64,000 nt of DNA from positions 186,001 to 250,000 of the forward strand of contig JAQGDQ010000026.1 in NCBI GenBank assembly GCA_030141605.1, read 5' to 3'. The notes beneath the pieces were generated by a model. That model saw only the letters and a program-made list of their open reading frames with translations, was not told where the DNA came from and did no database searches. This document shows positions 33,802 through 45,150 of this stretch, piece by piece. Position 1 is the first letter of the stretch. Each line of letters starts with the position of its first letter. Both the position numbers and the translations under genes were made by a program. The DNA is from Tubiluchus corallicola. Lineage: Eukaryota; Priapulida; Priapulimorpha; Priapulimorphida; Tubiluchidae.

Positions 33802-35930
33802 CACTCACTCACTCACTCACTCACTCACTCACTTACGATAACTCTTGGTACATTGGATCGCAGTTTCCTGCGATAACAACCAATTAATCTAAAAAAATAC
33901 TTTTTTCAAGTTACTTTATTGTTACTGCAGAAACTGATTCTGGAACATCACAGGAAGACGACGTACTTATCTATTTATTAGAGAACACACCATGTGATTT
34001 TTTATCGTGCCATCCAGAATTAATCAACAATTGTATAACAAATGTTAATACTTTTTTATTTGAAAGCTCTTTAAATAGTTTTGACGTGTTGATAAATTTA
34101 GTATCTATAAACACGCATAGAATTGAAGTGTACATACATATTGAGCAGATTTTTGACGTTATGATAAGCATTAAAAAAAAGTTCAAAAATTTGTGCAGAA
34201 GTTCAGAAACAAGTGCATAAATTTTTTAATAGTTTCAAAGTTAAATAGAAAATGTCATTTGTAAATTATTCTATAATTTTGCAGCTTTCAACTTCCAAAT
34301 TACTAAGTAATATGTTTTGTATTGTTTAAGCTATCTATGCACCATATTCAGTTGATACAGAACTGTGACATGGAAACTAACTGACCCATGCTACTTAACA
34401 CATTCTATTTTGTCAATGCATCACATTTATATGTAATAGAAGATGTTGGAGAAAGGTGACGTGGCAACTAACTGACCAACTGTTGCGGAAGCTGTTGCGG
34501 ATACGTGACGTGGGAATTGACAAATTGACACAGGTTGGCGAAAGATTATGAGGTCACCTAGGAGCCACCCCTATTTGTAGGACATTAACATTAATTTAGT
34601 TAATCGAGTGACACTGTTAGCAGCTTGTTGTGAGACAAAAATAAATATAATTAAGTATCATAAATTTATAATGAAAATTGTGTTAGTAACTAAAGAAAGA
34701 TATACTTATTATCAATATCTAATTTACTGGAAGCGTTTTGCTAGTGTATGCAAATAACCGGTAAAATAAAATGCAAATACCTTACACAATTATAATAAAG
34801 ATAGCACAGTAGCTGACAAATGGACAGTTTAACAGGTCACAAAATCAATCAATCATAGTTTCGCAACATTTACAACAACTGCATAATGATTATACACCTA
34901 GTTATATATTTATTATTACATGCAGCGTTGCTATTTTAAAATTGTATTTTCGTAGCAGTGATAATCATAGCATAATAAAATAAAGATGTAGTATGCTGCT
35001 ATGCCAATTATAGTGCTGCATTACATCTAATTACTGTTCTTAATATTCTTAACGTAAATTGTAACCACTCATAATCACAAGCCGGGGCAATATTAGGGCC
35101 GGTGCTAAGTTGACTATAGACTGAAACATCCCTGGTTCAAATCCAAACTTAGTTTCTATTTTTTCACATTTAACATGCCCTAACCCTTGGAAATGTCATT
35201 ATAATTTCCTCCATTAATAATTATTGACGAATGGGCCCTGGTTTAAATACATGCTTATTCCCAACTTGCTAACATTGTTTTCCTTTCTTTTGAGCAAGTC
35301 ATTATTAATTGATTGTGGGTTCTTGGTTCATCCGTCATCAAAAGGATCTTGTTTTGAACTGAACTTCTGATTAATTGTGTTTTGTTGCTGAAGCCAGTAA
35401 CCTCGAGTAAGTTAATCAAATTTGACACCTGTAGATGGCAGCACACAATAACTCGCGAGGCCGTGAGGGAAGCACCGAACCAACTGAACGATCCTTTTCA
35501 GAGTGTAGATGTTAACAAACAGTGGGAAACTGCACGAAACTGTAATATTTTATTATTAAAAAAAACGATTTTTCCGGTTATTAGTTTCTGTTTATTGCAT
35601 AAGTCGTATTGTCAGCTTATCAAGGTTTTTGTTTATATAACAGATGCTGTTAAAAAGTGTTCTGTTAAAATAAAATGGCAATAATTGAATTAAGAAGGTG
35701 CAAAAACTGATAATTAAGTTTAATTTAAGAGCAAAATGTGTTAATAGTTGCTTAGTTGAATCAGTTTTCTCTAAATCAAGCTGTCAGACTATCAATACTA
35801 TTAGGATCATATACTTTCATCATCAATTAGTAGTTGAATTTTGTATAATACTATTTCTAGTGTAATGTACTTAGCTACTCCGCCAATAATTTGCATCGCA
35901 GTGACCTATAAAGCATCCTTTTGTTCCCTG
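33105..35930. other. AT-rich interval without recognised gene
   Basis: Apart from the microsatellite at 33773-33834, I saw only short unrelated open frames and a small recurrence of TGACGTGG/AACTAACTGACC near 34370-34530. Confidence 0.4.
33773..33834. repeat. (TTAC)n to (TCAC)n tetranucleotide repeat
   Basis: About eight TTAC units change abruptly to about eight TCAC units without losing period. Confidence 0.9.
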
Positions 35931-36005
35931 TATTTTTGATTCTCATTACTTTCTTTTGTTTTTAACTATTTGCTAATTTTGATCATGTTTCAATTTCCCT
36001 GAACT

Positions 36006-36239
36006 TCGTGCAAAAAGCCAGTAAAGAAAAACCAGCGTGGGATGCTTTACGATTGCTGCGGATCCTGGATTCATCTTAAATGCTTTCTTTTATCTATCAC
36101 TGGTTATAATATACTTTCTAGAGACACAGACCCATGGTTTTGCTGCTTTTGTTTGCAAAAGTTTTTCCGTTTAATAATATTGATGATGATGACGATTTTC
36201 TTTGAAGTCTTGAATAATATACTTCTAAAGAGTCTTTGA
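36006..36239 (+). pseudogene. PHD-finger fragment of a LINE ORF1-type protein
   Basis: The frame reads SCKKPVKKNQRGMLYDCCGS, WIHLKC and DTDPWFCCFC, the Cys/His spacing of the PHD finger found at the start of many invertebrate non-LTR retrotransposons. The expected CD.C is altered to YDCC and the frame then runs into low-complexity sequence. It could be mistaken for a cellular PHD protein, but the surrounding LINE fragments argue against that. Confidence 0.6.
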
Positions 36240-36399
36240 CAACATACTAGAAGTTTTGCGGTGCACATGCTAGTATACACGCTGCAACTCGCTAACTGGT
36301 GATGGTATTAGAGGTTATGAGAAGAGGTGAAACAAGCAAAACAAACATGGTGGGTGCGGGCTAAAAACACAGTTAGATTTACAGGCAGGTTAGCTGGGA

Positions 36400-36850
36400 T
36401 GGCACCCTCATGGTAGAAACAGCAGAGGGTGCTAGTGCTCGGAAGTGATCTCTAGAAGTGATTTCTCTGATATCCGGTGGAAGTTTGTTGTATTGCTCTG
36501 GGGTAGAAGGAGTATAAATAAATATTGACTCTTGCTAATGGCTGAACAAATTTGTTGTTATCTTTGAGAGATGGGGTGATGTAAGTTGGAAAATTATACC
36601 TATCCCGTGCTGCACTATATCATGTTTAGTATTTAGTAGATGTTTAGTATCGTTTGTCGGCGTCTAATTTCTAGTGTTTCCCACCCGAGTTCGAAGATCA
36701 TCCTAGATACTTCAGCATTTCTGGTATATTCATTTCGTTCAAATCGTGCTGCATTTCGCTGGACTTGTTTGATGCGCTTGATGTCAGTGATTGTGTATGG
36801 GTTCCAGGCTGCAATGCCATATTCTAGTTTGGGACTGACCAGGGCTTGCT
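36400..36850 (-). pseudogene. LINE ORF2 C-terminal region
   Basis: The minus strand reads LVRPKLEYGIAAWNPYTITD, IKRIKQVQRNAARF and FELGWETLEIRRRQTIL, then after stops YSFYPRAIQ. This is the conserved region downstream of the RT domain in CR1/jockey-like LINEs. Several stops and frameshifts show decay. Confidence 0.75.
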
Positions 36851-36990
36851 CAGTGGCGTCATGCTATGGGGGCCCGGGGTGGGGGGACCTGGGCCCCCCA
36901 ATTGTTTAGAAAATGTCAAAAATTTTAAGGGTTTCGGCGACTTGTAATGAGACTAATAAAGGTGTAAAATTTTGAGGAACGGTGAAATCT
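36851..36990 (+). mobile_element. Possible hAT-type end fragment
   Basis: CAGTGGCGTCATGC followed by GGGGGCCCGGGG and CCTGGGCCCCCC looks like a hAT terminal and subterminal region inserted at the edge of the LINE fragment. No second end was located. Confidence 0.3.
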
Positions 36991-37164
36991 CCCACTGTAG
37001 CATGATGTGCGATTATATATACACATAGGTATGATTATTGATTGAATCTAATGTCAAGATAGAGAAAGTCAAGACTCTTTGCACCTTCTACATGGCTGAT
37101 CTCGATGAAGAAACCCTCGAGTTGGAGTACCGCTTGTTCAGTCTTTTCATCAAAATATATATCA

Positions 37165-37850
37165 AAACAAAAAAATTGCAAATGATATAAATATGTATAT
37201 TGATGAATGTTTGATTGAGCGTGTAAATACTTTCAAATTTTTGGGAATTGCCCTTCATGAAAACTTAGATTGGAAAAATTGCAAAAACATTGGAATAATT
37301 TCATTTATCAAAAGCAAACTTCACTTCATTTCAAATTTCATTTATTATCTTTTTGTAATACATTAATTTTGCCTTACTTAACTTACTGTTGTGTGTTATA
37401 GGGCAGAACTTCTCCCATTTAACTTACTGTTGTGTGTTTTAGGGCAGAACTTATCCTACAAACCTGTTTATCTTAAATAGACATCAAAGAAAATTTCTCT
37501 GCCTTATGAATGGTTTATCAAACCATACAACTGTAACTAAATCACTATTTTGAAGCAGTGATATTGCAATTTCAGAAGATTCATTTAACCTATTTACACA
37601 TATGTACAAGACACATTTTGGTTTATTTCCAACTACTTTTATTAATCCAGTATTGTGTAATCAAACACAATATAGCACACGTTTTAATGAGTATCTTATA
37701 CCCTATCGTAGAACAAATCTTGGTAGATCGTTTTCTTAAATTCACAGTCCCCTTACAATGGAACAATATTCCTCCAAACTTTAAAAACAGCAAATCTATA
37801 AATATTTTTTAAAAAAATCTTTGGAACATATGTTTCTGTCTTATTTCTAA
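37165..37850 (+). pseudogene. Second LINE ORF2 C-terminal fragment
   Basis: MYIDECLIERVNTFKFLGIA followed by LHENLDWKN and NIGIISFIKSKL is the post-RT segment of jockey-like elements. A later frame ends VPLQWNNIPPNFKNSKSINI, the typical W-N-x-I-P end motif. Stops near 37360 and 37500 and a partial internal duplication of CTTACTGTTGTGTG mark degeneration. Orientation is opposite to the fragment at 36400-36850. Confidence 0.7.
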
Positions 37851-38527
37851 TGATTTGTATCGGTCGTACAGCATCCGCCGATGATTTCATGTGAAAAATC
37901 ACTTGCAGCTAATCTGAACATGGTCATTGTTTTCTTATTTTATGTGTTCTTTTGACTTCTTTCTTTTCGCTTTCTGCTAACTGCAGCATGTTTCTTCTTT
38001 ATTCTTCTCTGAGATGTTGCAGTGTATTTAAGCCGTGTGGAAGTAATTCCCTCTATAAGATGCTGTATGAGTGTATTTGTCTAGTGTGAGTAAAATAATT
38101 TGCAAAGATATTTTGTCAAAAGAATTGCATTTTATGGTAGTGCAGTGGATCCTTTGTGTAAATATATCTTGTATACTAATCCATACTGTGTTTTCATCTT
38201 TTTTGTATCTAACGCCAAAGTCTTCTCAACCAGCATTATTGTTGTGAGCAGAGTGGTCAGTTTTATTTTCTTTTGAAGAAAGACAGGTTAAAGCATGTCT
38301 AAAGAATTTAAAAGACTATCTTTGTGGACAACAATTTAAACTGTTAATTTATATAGTTTTCAGTGCTTAGCAACAAGACTGTGTATGAGTTGGTTATTAT
38401 TCCAGATGCAGACCAGTACTCTTGGCCTACGTTAATTGTCTGAAGTCTGTTTTTTTAACTTTTGCCATTGGTAATGCATTAATTTTCTTTTTGTTTTAGG
38501 TCTGTGAAGAACTGTGGCGGTACTGGT

Positions 38528-41500
38528 ATGCTTCATTTAATACGTGCTAGTTTTGTAAAAGCTTTCTCAAAGAAATATTTATTCGTCACCAACATTCTAG
38601 CTGGATCAGCTCTTCTTGGCCTTGGAGATGGCATTGAGCAGGCAATTGAACGAAAAAGAAGAATTAGAAGTAAACACGACTGGAAACGGACTTGTGAGTA
38701 AAAATAGTGTTCTTACTCATAAATCATGTGTAACTAGATTGTTGCAAATTGAACGTTTGTGAGATAGTGGGTCAAACTGCATTATTTTACAAACATCAAG
38801 ATCATTTGTAGGCTACAACTCTGGGCATAATCCACAAAATTAGTTACACCAAATTGATGCGCCTTTTCGTACTAAAGTGTTTGTGCTGTGATTTGTTGGC
38901 AAGCAGCTGCAGCTTTAAAATAAAATGATCAAGTTTCTCTATATAGCGCCCATATAATAAAAAAAATTACACTAATTACAGTCAATCTCGGGTATAAGGT
39001 ACTAGCTTACAAGGGACATTCGCCAACACCAACACCAGTCCCAATTTTTCGTAACATTTTTCCTTATAAAAATCTTCGTATATAAGGTACTCAGATATAA
39101 GGGACTTTCGGTTGTAAGTTACGATATCTTCAGGTCCCGTGTAATAGAAACCCAGGTAAATTGCCTCTTATATAAGAGACCTTTATGATCAAATATTTTT
39201 TACATCCTAAAAAGCCAATGCCAAGACCTAGCGCGGGCCCGACTGTATTTCCTTGGGACTACGGTTGGGTCTCGTGGCTGTAATGATGTGGGTAATAAGT
39301 TGGTGGCAAGTGTAATACCGGTGGATTGTCATGATTGATGAAAGAAATAGGCCAGAGCGCAAGGTGTGACTTACTACCACGGGATCCATAGAAGCAAGTG
39401 AGGATGCCGGGTTTATTGCATTGTAGTAATAGTAGTTACTGTTAATGATTATCAACTTTCTCTGATTTGATTAGCCAATTCTAGCTTGTTCTATTATGAC
39501 AAGAAATAAATTGGGTACGAGAAAAATCTTTAGTGTCTCTGAAATCAGTACAGATATTATTTCCTACAGCCAACTATATAAAATCAATTTTGATGATGTG
39601 ATAAGTAACGTCATTTCACTTCCTGTTGTTATTCATTCAAGATGATTGGATATGTTTGCATTAAATCGTTATATTACATACAATGTGACAAACGGTTCAT
39701 TGGGTATTAGGCTACCAGCTGAGGTATATAGAGCTCGCAGGTCTAGATACACTCTCGGTCTGACTCAACTTCAGGTATAAGGAACATCAGATGTAAGGGA
39801 CGATTTTTTCCAGTCCGGAGGTGTCCCTTATATCGGAGGTTGACTGTGTAACATTCCTACTTACTAATACAATCAGCATAGTAGCCCAAACAAAAGCACC
39901 TTTTAAATTAATAGGGAAAACTGACATCTGGAAAAACACACACTGAAAACCCCTCCTCATAACTGATTTAAAACAATAAACATTCTGGCTAACACATAGC
40001 AACTTTAAATTTTACTTCTACAGCATGTTAGATTTACTATTTTCACAACTAATTGATTCTTACCACTAACTCTAACTTTATGTCAATAATGTGAAATAGG
40101 TGATGCAGAACCGCAAGAGGCTTACAACTGAATTTGGGCAATCTTCCCACTTGTGAGTGGGAAATACATGTCAGTTGAGTAGTATCAGTGACCTCGTTCA
40201 GGCCTGGGTCAGACATTATTTACAATCCAATAAACATCTTGCTTTCTATCAGTGGGTAAATGAATGAAAATGGATCAGGCATTTAAGGAACACAAAATTT
40301 GGAAGCATAATAAAAAATCGAAAAGTAGTTGCAACGAACAATGAACCATTCAAAATCACAGCACTTGCTACTGACTAAACTTTAGATGCTCTGTGGTGCA
40401 TTACCTTGGCTTATGAAGTTACCTTGGCATATTATTGTTAGAACTGGGTTTAGGATTGCAATTTAAAAAGTTAAGTTTTCAATAGCTAAGAAGAATCAGT
40501 CTGTTTAACTTAACTAATTACATACTAAAGCATAATTGCAAGATGAGAAATAAAATATAGAAATGAATTTTACAGTAAAAAATTAGTAAAATACTTGGGA
40601 CTTGATAAAATATCTTTCTAATGTTATCGCCTTCCACAAGTTAAATTCAACTCATTTTACTTTACTTTGTGTAGTGTATTTACATTTATGTCACAATGTA
40701 GTAAACTTTTTGAAGTAGGTTGGTATCCCTTAGCAGCTAGTAGCTAAAAATGTATATAAAACAGTGTGATGTGAATGCTGTGAAAAGTTAACTGTTTCAA
40801 TATTTTTTCCTTTACAAATATTTCTCATTTGATGTAGGTAACATGATTACAATGGGTGCCACATTTGGATTTCTAGCTCATAACTGGTATCGCATTTTGG
40901 ATAAGAGATTTTGGGGGAATACTACTTCTGCTGTTACGAAAAAAGTCCTTTTGGATCAAATTGTGGGTAGTCCTGTTGGGTACACTATATTCATCTTCGG
41001 TATGTCTCTCTATTAGTCTGCTTGGGTTGATCAGTTCATTGTTACATTTATAATGTTGGTTTTTAAAATCAATAGTACAAATGTGCAAAGTAACATTATT
41101 TTATTGTAGTAAAATGTCAGTGTGATTGTGTGTATTCTATAACAACAAACTCGTGTTGCCCTTTAATGCACTCGTGTTGTTGATTTTATCATGAGATATC
41201 CATCTAAGCCTAATGCCAGTCTTGTTGCGTGCATTTTTTGTTTCTGCATGGAAATTTGCAAGTGGCAGTGCACCGTGTATTTAGGATAAAATAATACAGA
41301 ATAATTCTGAATGAGAAGTAAATGTTTTAGCAGTTGGTATAAGATTAACATTATTATTTATAATTTGATTCCATGGGCGTGTTGGAAGAAATAAATATGC
41401 GAAATGTGTAATTTAAGCGAAATAAAAAGCGAGATACATTTCCTTCTTGACTGCCCTTTTTACAATACGCAAAGAAGGGGTTTATTTCGAAAATATTGTC

Positions 41501-43705
41501 ACACTGAACAAAATTTTATGCAACTGGTGAATACTGAAAAAATTGTTTTTGTTATGAATACTGATGTTTTAACTAGAAACCTTACTCGTTTTATACAAAA
41601 TTCTTACATGAAGAGGCAAAAACAAATTCATAAGCAAAGACTGTCAATTTGTGTAATCTTTTCCAGAATTGTTAAGTAATCTTGTACCATGTGTAATGAT
41701 ACAATCTGTATGAATTTCGCCACGTTTACAAGTTACGAGAATCTCTTGGGTTTAGTAGGCAGTGGTTTGTAAGCCTAAATGGCTGGGTTTATGTCTAAAT
41801 TTTTGTCATACATGGACTGGTGAAAATAATTGTAAATGTAATGTGTGACGGATGTAAACGTGTTTCTTTAATAAATATTTTCTCACTCATTTTCTCACAT
41901 TTATTAGAGCTGTATATTCATGTTAAATATAGAACTAATCTATTATTTACAGGGCATGGACAGGTTAGACAGGTTGCTACGTTTTTGTAATTTGTATCAC
42001 TGTATTGACTATGCCCTATTTTGACAGCCATGTATGGATAGGCATGCAATTAGTATTGTACTTCAAAAATATTATTTTTTGTGATTAAATCTTTTAACCA
42101 TAAATGTGAATTTGGTTTTCTAGGATATAATGCATTGGATGGAATAGGTTATGCTCGATCTAAAGAGGAGTTTATAGATAAGTTTCCAACACTGTATTTA
42201 GTACGTATACGATTACATAATTATGTTACATCTAGTAACTGAAAAATAGCTATATTTTATGTTGGTGCTCTATCTCTTTTTAAATTCTAAATAGAAATTT
42301 TAGATTTTTCGGAAAGTGCTATATGACATTTGGAGCCTGATTTTGTGCGTGTTTTGAAACCTGTGATTGGTGACAGCAATTCGAAATTCCGATGTTGCTA
42401 GAGAATCTTAGTCAGAAACGTTTGGTTTTTTACCTTTTTTCCACAAGAATCCAAAAGTACCAGTTTGCAGTGTAATGCTCAATTCCCTCCAGAGTTCTGA
42501 GAAGAACAGGTGTGGCATTAAGCAATTATACTTGCAATTTGCTTGAGCTCCTCTAGATTTTAAGTTTCAGGTTTGAAATCCTAATTTTTCACGCTTAGTG
42601 TTCTTTAGTAGTGTAAACTAACTTACCAAAAAATTTACGGAAAAACATTAGTGACTGTATTGTGAAAACATGACATCATTCTTATTTTCAATATCTAAAG
42701 TATGTAAAGACAATAATTTTTTTTGTTACAGGCTGATTGGTGTGTCTGGCCTCTAGCGCAGGCTATTAATTTTAAGTATATAAACGCCAGGTATCGAGCT
42801 GTTTACGTGAATACATTAACTTTGGGGTGGAACGTTTTCTTATCCTACATAAAATACGAGGTAAAATTATTTGGTATAGACTCATTAACCTATAACAGCA
42901 TTTTAAAGGCCACAACAAGGTAACATTAGTCCTGGAGATGAAAACTATTTAAAAATATCTATAATTATTGGCAGAAAATTGGTCACGTTTCTGTAACAAG
43001 TTACTTGCATCAGTAAAAAAATGTTAATGTAAATCGTATCAGAGAATTTACTTACTAGTATTTATTGCTTATGTTACAAGCCATATCACATTTAAAGCTA
43101 AAAACATCTACTTTCTGTGTCATTGCATCACACGAACAACTCGACTCCTAAATGAATCATCAAGCTGATATAGTAACGAGACTCTAGACTAACAAAAAAC
43201 CCTTTCCCATTTGTTGGGTACAGTGTATTTCTCATTAGAATCTTCAAAATTTGGCCAACAATAATTTTTTCAACTCTTGCATCCAATCAATAACAGCTAT
43301 ATCACCTGTACTGTTCAGAGTCAGTAGTGCTTAACTTAAGGAAATTGCTCATGAATTAAATCTTCAAACTGTAGGTAGTTAATGCGTTAGCTGTCAGAAA
43401 TTAAATTACATTTTGGCATTTTGCATTGGATTTCTGGCTACATTAGGTGTTAAAAATTGCTTATGTTTTGTACGTAACATTTCAGAATATTTTCAGTTTC
43501 TAGTCTGAAACTGTCCCAGAAGGGTTGCAGTTTTCCTGTTGTGAATGCTCTCAAATTGATGTAATTTATAAGTTAGTTCTTTCTTTTAAATGTTAATTTC
43601 GAACTCTTATTTAATTTATAATTTTTTTTGTTAAAATCTCTGCAGGATCAGGCAGCCGATGATGAGTCATCCAAAACAGAAACTAGTCAGTCTGCTGTGT
43701 TATGA
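38528..43705 (+). CDS. MPV17L2: MPV17L2-like mitochondrial inner-membrane protein, five exons
   Basis: Exons 38528-38693, 40838-40999, 42124-42200, 42732-42860 and 43646-43705 are all GT-AG with matching phases. They total 594 nt and 197 residues (human MPV17L2 is about 206). Signature stretches are YLFVTNILAGSALLGLGDGI; VTKKVLLDQIVGSPVGY; and ADWCVWPLAQAINFKY with TLGWNVFLSYIKYE, the Mpv17/PMP22 family hallmark. Four hydrophobic helices are expected. Vertebrate MPV17L2 is a mitochondrial inner-membrane protein linked to mitoribosome assembly; that role is inherited by similarity. The start ATG matches the family N-terminus, but the open frame continues to the AG at 38498-38499, so an upstream exon with 5' UTR or a longer N-terminus is possible. 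A likely poly(A) signal is at 44003-44008. Confidence 0.9.
38979..39846. mobile_element. pogo/Tigger-like element (family E) in MPV17L2 intron 1
   Basis: The left end CAGTCAATCTCGGGTATAAG pairs with the right-end complement CAGTCAACCTCCGATATAAG. TATAAGG(T/G)AC words recur at both ends. The left flank has TA; the right flank reads TG then TA, so the duplication has probably mutated. At 868 bp no transposase was recognised. Confidence 0.75.
41385..41679 (+). pseudogene. LINE ORF2 extreme C-terminus in MPV17L2 intron 2
   Basis: ICEMCNLSEIKSEIHFLLDC followed by PFYNTQRRGLF matches the CxxC...HFLxxC zinc-binding tail at the end of many invertebrate LINE ORF2 proteins. The remainder is Lys/Gln-rich and ends at a stop at 41679. 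A 5'-truncated insertion is the simplest explanation. Confidence 0.7.
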
Positions 43706-44002
43706 CCAGCATTGTAAACCTGCTATGTAGCTGAAGGCTGATATTGATATAGTAAGCAATAACTGTGCATCATGGTTGCTAAAATATGGAGTAGAATAAC
43801 TCGAAAAGTGCACAATAAGTTTACGCACTTTTGAACAATGTATTTTTAAGTTATTTGTTGTTCTATATTTATGTGATTATATTAGAATAGGAAATATCAA
43901 GCTTCTAGCTTCAGCTCAAAAAGATTTTCAGTCAGTATAATTTATTTTTGTGTAGAAGATGAAGTGTGACATATCTTGGTGTTCTAAAAGGCTGTATAAG
44001 TT

Positions 44003-44008
44003 AATAAA
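44003..44008 (+). terminator. Putative poly(A) signal of MPV17L2-like gene
   Basis: AATAAA lies about 300 bases after the stop codon and is followed by another AATAAAA near 44019. Confidence 0.5.
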
Positions 44009-44192
44009 ACACGGTAGAATAAAATTTTTACGATGATTACATGTGTACTCAAATTAATTTATAACTATTTGAATTTTGAAGTTCTAAGAATAGATGAAAG
44101 TTAAAGCTATGATAACCTTAGTTTTAATTTGTTGCAGAAATTTCCAGAACCATTATGAGAGCCGTACAACTTATATAGTTAGTGTGCAGATA

Positions 44193-45148
44193 CAGTAGGC
44201 ACTGCTTAATAGACTCGGGGTTAATAGCCTGAATCGCTTAATTGACTCAAAAACGCCTGGTACGGGCCGCTTCTATTCAAATATACATAAAAGCTGTCGA
44301 TAATTGACTCACATAACTCCGCATAATTGACTCATTTTTCCTTCACATACTTAAAATGAGACATTTGTTTGTGCCCAAAGAGCCTTTCCTACTTATGTCA
44401 TCTTTACTTAGTTTTTGTGCACTATAATATAGGTAGAAACAATCATCTTAAGTACCGTTCTATTTGTACATTTATCATGCGCTTATACGCTAGCGTGCAA
44501 TTAACCTCGTTATCCATGAATTTCTGGAAGCTAAACATTTAATCACTTGTCTAGCGGTTTCCTTTTGAAACTCTCATTTCACGCTTTAACTCTTAATCAC
44601 TTAACAATCAAAGATGCAGGTTTAGTAATCAGCCGGCATTCCTTGTGACTTACAAGAGTAAACATTATACAGCGAATAAGAGCATGGAGTTAAGAAGTCT
44701 GAAAAATACAGCTCAAGCACGCCAAGCGCTAAATGTTTTACGTGAATACGTGCATCACACAGCAACAGATTTTCAACATTTTATAATTAGGAGAACTTTG
44801 TGAGCCAATTTCTTCGCGAGAAAATGAAGCAACCGACTTTGAAGGAATTTTTGTCATTTTTGCAAATAATTAGACTTGTGTGATTTAGAAAAGTATACTT
44901 TTTAATTTATTGCCAACTCACTTATATAAATTAATATTTTAAAATATTTTTTTCTAATTTTTAACTGCACAAAGGAATTTTGCCATTACTTCATTTCTAA
45001 AATTCATTAAAAAGCTTTGCAGTGCTTAGTAAGCTGGTGACTCATACTATACCAGTAATACAACACCCATCGGTTTTTATAGGCTCAGTCGGTTAATTGG
45101 GTCAAAACACTTCAGTCCCAAAATGAGCATATTAAGCGGCGTCTACTG
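44193..45148 (-). mobile_element. pogo/Tigger-like element (family C), second copy
   Basis: It begins CAGTAGGCACTGCTTAATAG and ends with the complement of CAGTAGACGCCGCTTAATA, flanked by TA on both sides. Read on the minus strand it parallels the copy at 6723-7630 end to end (shared CTTTGGGACCGAAG-like and CAAAGGAATTTTGCC-like blocks). It lies just downstream of the MPV17L2-like gene. Confidence 0.85.
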
Positions 45149-45150
45149 TA

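Noticed and set aside
35090-35170. tRNA gene or tRNA-derived SINE around GGTTCAAATCC (35134-35144)
   Set aside because: Only a B-box-like word is present; no A box at the right distance and no cloverleaf could be drawn.
36006-36239. A cellular PHD-finger gene
   Set aside because: A zinc-binding position is altered, the frame is short, and LINE fragments lie on both sides.
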